DNA of 64,000 nucleotides from positions 6,572,001-6,636,000 of the forward strand of contig NC_092310.1 in assembly GCF_036785885.1 (NCBI RefSeq), in the 5' to 3' direction. This DNA comes from Coffea arabica. Lineage: Eukaryota; Streptophyta; Magnoliopsida; Gentianales; Rubiaceae. Positions 60,433-64,000 of the stretch are shown piece by piece. The notes under the pieces were generated by a model, which ran no database searches, was not told where the DNA came from, and saw only the letters and a list, made by a program, of their open reading frames with translations. A program made the translations under genes and the position numbers. Position 1 is the first letter of the stretch; every line of letters starts with the position of its first letter.

Positions 60433-62115
60433 TGACGGGATTTTTTGTATCAATGCAAGTTTAATTCCGATTTTACACCCGTTGGACTGCAAGTATACAG
60501 GTCGCAATTGTAGTACAAAATGTGTATCGGGTCGATCCCACGAGGAGCAATTTAAACAATTACTAAGCCCTTGTTCTCTCTATTATTTAGACTTACAATT
60601 AATTTGAGCAGAGAAAGTCTAATGCTGTAATCTACAAATCTGATATACAAATCTAGTTTAACAAATGCTGAATGCAAATAGAGAAATTTCACTTAAGGAA
60701 GATTCTAGGGATGTAGATTCCACTTATGGCATAAACTACACAAATGAATGGATTTACTTCTTGCTATTATTCTTGCTTAACCAGAGATTTATTTCCAAGA
60801 TTACCAAGTCTCATTTTCATGATGAAATGGCCTAGAGCAATATAGATTTCCCTATTTTCATGGTGAAATACTACTACTACTCCGTTTTATTTCATGAAAT
60901 GCTCAATAATCCACCTAAGTGTATCTCTATTTTCATGAACATACAACTCAAGCTCTACTCATGTGTTTCAATTGTTATTACCAATTCTCATTGAATAATA
61001 ACACTATAAACGTGCTATTGGTGATCAATCAATAACAAGTATAACAGCTACACAAGTAGACAAGTTAATACAAGATATAACAAGTGTAAATCACATTCAA
61101 TTAGTATTATTTAGCCATAAGTTTCATCTACTCCCTAGATAAAGGAGTTTAGCTACTCATGAATGATTTAACAATCAAACTCACAAGTTTATTAATGCAA
61201 AACATCATAAAGTACAAGTATGAGAAAGATAAAAGAAAGCTTAGCCAATTGAAGGTGAAGCTCTCCAATCCCTGCTATGTTTTTGCACAATATGATTATA
61301 AGTGAAACTCTCCAAAAAAATGCTTCTCCAAGTACTCCTATCTAGAGAAAAAATGTTACAAAATGAAAAACTAGCTACCTATGGTCATCCAGGCTTCTCC
61401 CCTGTGTTTCTACATAAAAGGTGGTAGAAATTCCATTCCTCTCACTTCATAATTTCCTCCACTCAGATTTTGTAAAAAGAAGTCAAAGATATGATGTTTC
61501 CTTTTGTCCACACTCATTTGGTTTTCTCTTTTGTTGCAGAAGCATGTGCCACCGATTTCTGTCCCTCAAAATAGCTGGAAAAGTTGTGAGAAAGGTAAAG
61601 AAAAACGGCTGTGCCACTTGCTGAAGAGAGAGACAGATCCGAGTCTTGGATCCGAGGGCTGAAAATGGATCCGAGCTCGGATTATAGGATCCGAGGACTT
61701 CCCTTGATGGATCCGAGGTCGGATCGTCCTGACCTCGGATACATCCGCCAGAAGTACAGACGAGGGGTCGGATCCCTCTTATACACACGGATCCGAGCTC
61801 GGATCCGTGTTGAGCAATTTTCCAGTTTTTCACTTCTTCCCTTTTTCTACATTTTTGCTCCCAATTTCTTGTATACTTTGTCCTCTGGATGACCCTGACA
61901 TTTCTTTCAACTTGTGCATGAATTTCATACATCAATTACCTTCACAATTTCACAAAATTAACGCATTAATCCACTCATTTATCAATTTCTTAACCCTTAA
62001 ACAATATTTAAGCAATTATCACCAAAAGAGTTCAAATATGGCTTTAATCTTCTCAAAACATACCAAAAATTCATGCCAAATTCGTACAAAATGTACGTTA
62101 AATATTCACTTATCA
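60433..62115 (-). repeat. 3' LTR of Athila-like element 4
   Basis: 1683 bases. It contains a cluster of GGATCCGAG/GGATCCGAGG motifs at 61637-61806 and a perfect 26-base palindrome at 61785-61810 centred on GAGCTC. Confidence 0.88.
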
Positions 62116-62130
62116 AATTCCCCCACACTT

Positions 62131-63431
62131 GAATCATTGCTTGTCCTCAAGCAATTTTACACAAAACTTACTTCAAATATTCAATAGAGATAGAGAAAAC
62201 AATATGCGTACTCTTGTCAAATTTAATTCCTCAAAAACCTAGAAACCAATTATTATGCCATTTCTCAGATTACACTAAATACTCATAATATTCAATTAAA
62301 TAAAAATAATTATGCCTATATTTTGACAAATTCAAATCAATTCTCTCATTCTATCCTAATTCCACAAATAAGTAAATCACATAGTCAAATTTATGGCCTT
62401 CCTCATCCCAAAACTTAACAATTTAGAGGGATTTATTCACATTTCATCTTATTTAAATAGTGAAAACGTCTTTTTACGCGAAAATCAACACTTTTAGGTG
62501 AAAATTCCCGGTTACTCAACATTTCACTCATTTAAATTGCTAATCATACTCTTAATTCCAATACCTTTTTACGCGAATGTCGACATTTGTAAATGCCAAC
62601 CCCCGGTTACTCAGTATGTGAATCATTGGAGTAGAAGTTTAATAACATTTTTTTTAACAAGTAATTTTTTTTTCCCTCTAAGTATAATTAAAGGAAGAAT
62701 TTGGCCTTATTTTTGACTATATCAATCACTTACCTATAAAATTACGTAAAAATGAGAAATATCATTAATCTTGCAAAATTCTAAGCATAATTTTTCTTAT
62801 TTAACCAAATATACTTTTTAAAATGTAAAAATTCCTAATTGCATAATAATTCATTCCAAGTCAAATAAGAACTAAACTTTTCCAAGATACACATAGCATT
62901 TTATCCAATGGAAGAATTAGACACTTAAAATTTTAACATTTTGACCATTTAATTGGAAGAATTGCAATGAAATATTGGAAAATATTTTTAGAAAAATTTT
63001 GACAGAGTTTCCCCATAAAAATAGATGAAACTCCCTGCTAACAACCTCAATTTCACAAAAATTATCCTCATGACAATATCTCCAAATATAATTCCAACAT
63101 TTTTAAGCTATAAACAACTAAAATCATGCATTTCAAGACACAATCACCCATAAGATAAAGTAATCCCTCCCCCACACTTAAAATCTACAATGTCCTCATT
63201 GTAGAGGAAGGTAAAAGAACTGAAACTTCCCTCAAATAGGTGGTGATGCAATTTGAAGCCTTTAATCATCACGATCATCCATTTTCTGTCCAAAATGAGA
63301 CAACAAGGGTACCAAATACCATAAGTAGCACAAGATGATTCAACTAAAAGAAAATAAAATCTACAAGGTTGTCTTAACAAAAGAAAAGAAAAATAAATAA
63401 AGACATAAAAGATCAAATCCGCTAAGTAGTG
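62131..63431 (-). other. non-coding internal region of Athila-like element 4
   Basis: No frame supported. It holds the duplicated conserved block (62470-62613) and a second tract with core AAGTGTGGGGGAGGG (minus strand, about 63168-63182), matching the arrangement at 1685-2839 in element 1. Confidence 0.6.
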
Positions 63432-63986
63432 TCATGGCTGCTCGGAACGAGGGTCTACTGCCTCCTCGGCTCCATGAGGACCCTGTGAGGTACCAATATG
63501 GCCCTCCTCCTGATGAGGTGTCGGAGTAGGGGACCGTCGGATATGGAAATGATCCTCGATCGCACGAAGGCGGCGATCATGTCGGTCGAGGCGCTCAGTC
63601 ATCATCCGCTCCGTCTGGTCAATGCGCTCGACGACTCGCGTCTCCATACAGCAAATAGCATTGAGAAGCTCTTGCCACTTGGAGCGCGGGTGAGGAGGTG
63701 GTCGCGGAACCGGAGGAGGAAGAGTCTGCTGTGCCTCCGTCTCTTGAGTTTCCGCTTGTGATTCAGTGTGAGGCGGAGGCTGAGTGGAAGTCGATGCTTC
63801 TCCTGTGTCCCGGACCAAAGCAGCTCCAAAATCCGTAGAAATACCCAAAGATTTGAGTATCGAAGTATTTACCTCCTCGGCCGACCTAGTTACCACCGCT
63901 CTTTCGGTTCCAAGAGGAACCTTGAGCTTTTCAAAAACGAGGGATAGCAGTCGGGGAAATCCGAAGCAAGTCTCGCCGGCCCTCAT
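63432..63986 (-). CDS. C-terminal part of the env-position ORF, Athila-like element 4
   Basis: About 184 codons visible, continuing beyond the shown start and probably beyond the window. The final 70 residues form a predicted coiled coil (VERIDQTERMMTERLDRHDR) and a Pro/Thr-rich tail, as at the end of the frame at 95-1414. The upstream Transposase_32-type core would lie outside the window or has diverged. No function is known. Confidence 0.65.
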   Translation of the reverse strand: MRAGETCFGFPRLLSLVFEKLKVPLGTERAVVTRSAEEVNTSILKSLGISTDFGAALVRDTGEASTSTQPPPHTESQAETQETEAQQTLPPPVPRPPPHPRSKWQELLNAICCMETRVVERIDQTERMMTERLDRHDRRLRAIEDHFHIRRSPTPTPHQEEGHIGTSQGPHGAEEAVDPRSEQP

Positions 63987-64000
63987 GCGAGCTGTGGTCC

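Larger units (their letters stand above)
60433..64000 (-). mobile_element. Athila-like LTR retrotransposon (element 4), cut by the window end
   Basis: Minus-strand element. The 3' LTR at 60433-62115 runs TGACGGG...CACTTATCA on the + strand. The polypurine tract follows at 62116-62130 (minus strand AAGTGTGGGGGAATT). The internal region carries the conserved duplicated block (62470-62613) and the C-terminal part of an env-position frame. The 5' part and the second LTR lie outside the window. Confidence 0.88.

Noticed and set aside
61611..61935. Open frames on both strands in the last LTR
   Set aside because: They run through the GGATCCGAG motif cluster, where the palindromic sequence gives open frames on both strands; no family match.
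1..64000. tRNA, rRNA, CRISPR or organelle-derived segments
   Set aside because: No cloverleaf-like tRNA, rRNA block or spaced repeat array was seen. The direct repeats present are explained by LTRs, TE arrays and the duplicated unit.

Overview
This is a transposon-dense piece of nuclear DNA from a flowering plant, most likely a dicot. The evidence is spliced plant genes (a BAHD acyltransferase, an FAD2 desaturase, captured pieces of SDF2 and chloroplast IF-2), long AT-rich spacers, and nested LTR retrotransposons, a LINE, Mutator-type elements and a CACTA element. The species cannot be named from the sequence.

Only two host genes look intact. A two-exon BAHD acyltransferase of the benzyl-alcohol/methanol acyltransferase type lies at 4727-7624 (+), with a Mutator-type MITE in its intron. 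A single-coding-exon FAD2-type membrane desaturase lies at 12373-13518 (-). Around them are an Athila-like retrotransposon end (1-4143), a second Mutator-type element (8792-9784), a polypyrimidine/polypurine fold-back (about 9790-10262), a LINE scrap (about 11570-11715) and several small inverted-repeat elements.

From 17875 to 21305 there is a complete non-autonomous CACTA transposon (TIR CACTACAACAAAAATGGCC, target duplication CGT). It carries spliced-looking fragments of an SDF2 gene and a chloroplast IF-2 gene in one orientation and in compatible phase. Six exons give a 213-codon open chimera.

A duplicated unit of about 1.5 kb occurs as copy A (13985-15499, uninterrupted) and copy B (21922-22531, 40071-40201, 53389-54174). 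Each copy holds a putative F-box/LRR exon remnant and an inverted copy of the BAHD promoter plus the start of exon 1. Copy B has been split by three insertions, each with its own target duplication: a Mutator-type element (22532-40070), a Ty1/copia element (40202-53388) and a 5'-truncated LINE (54175-59616). Copy A keeps all three empty sites.

The Mutator-type element was itself hit by an Athila-like LTR element (about 22935-39001, -). One LTR of that element was then hit by a long-LTR non-autonomous element (28488-36957, +). The copia element was hit by a young Athila-like gag-only element (42022-50539, -). The window ends inside another Athila-like element (60433-64000, -).

The Athila-like elements share unexplained non-coding structure: a duplicated conserved block around AATGTCGACATT present in all four, a covarying hairpin beyond the gag frame in the two gag-only elements, and clusters of GGATCC-based palindromes and ATCCGGCC motifs. 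All retroelement reading frames here are host-genome repeats. No tRNA, rRNA or CRISPR was seen.
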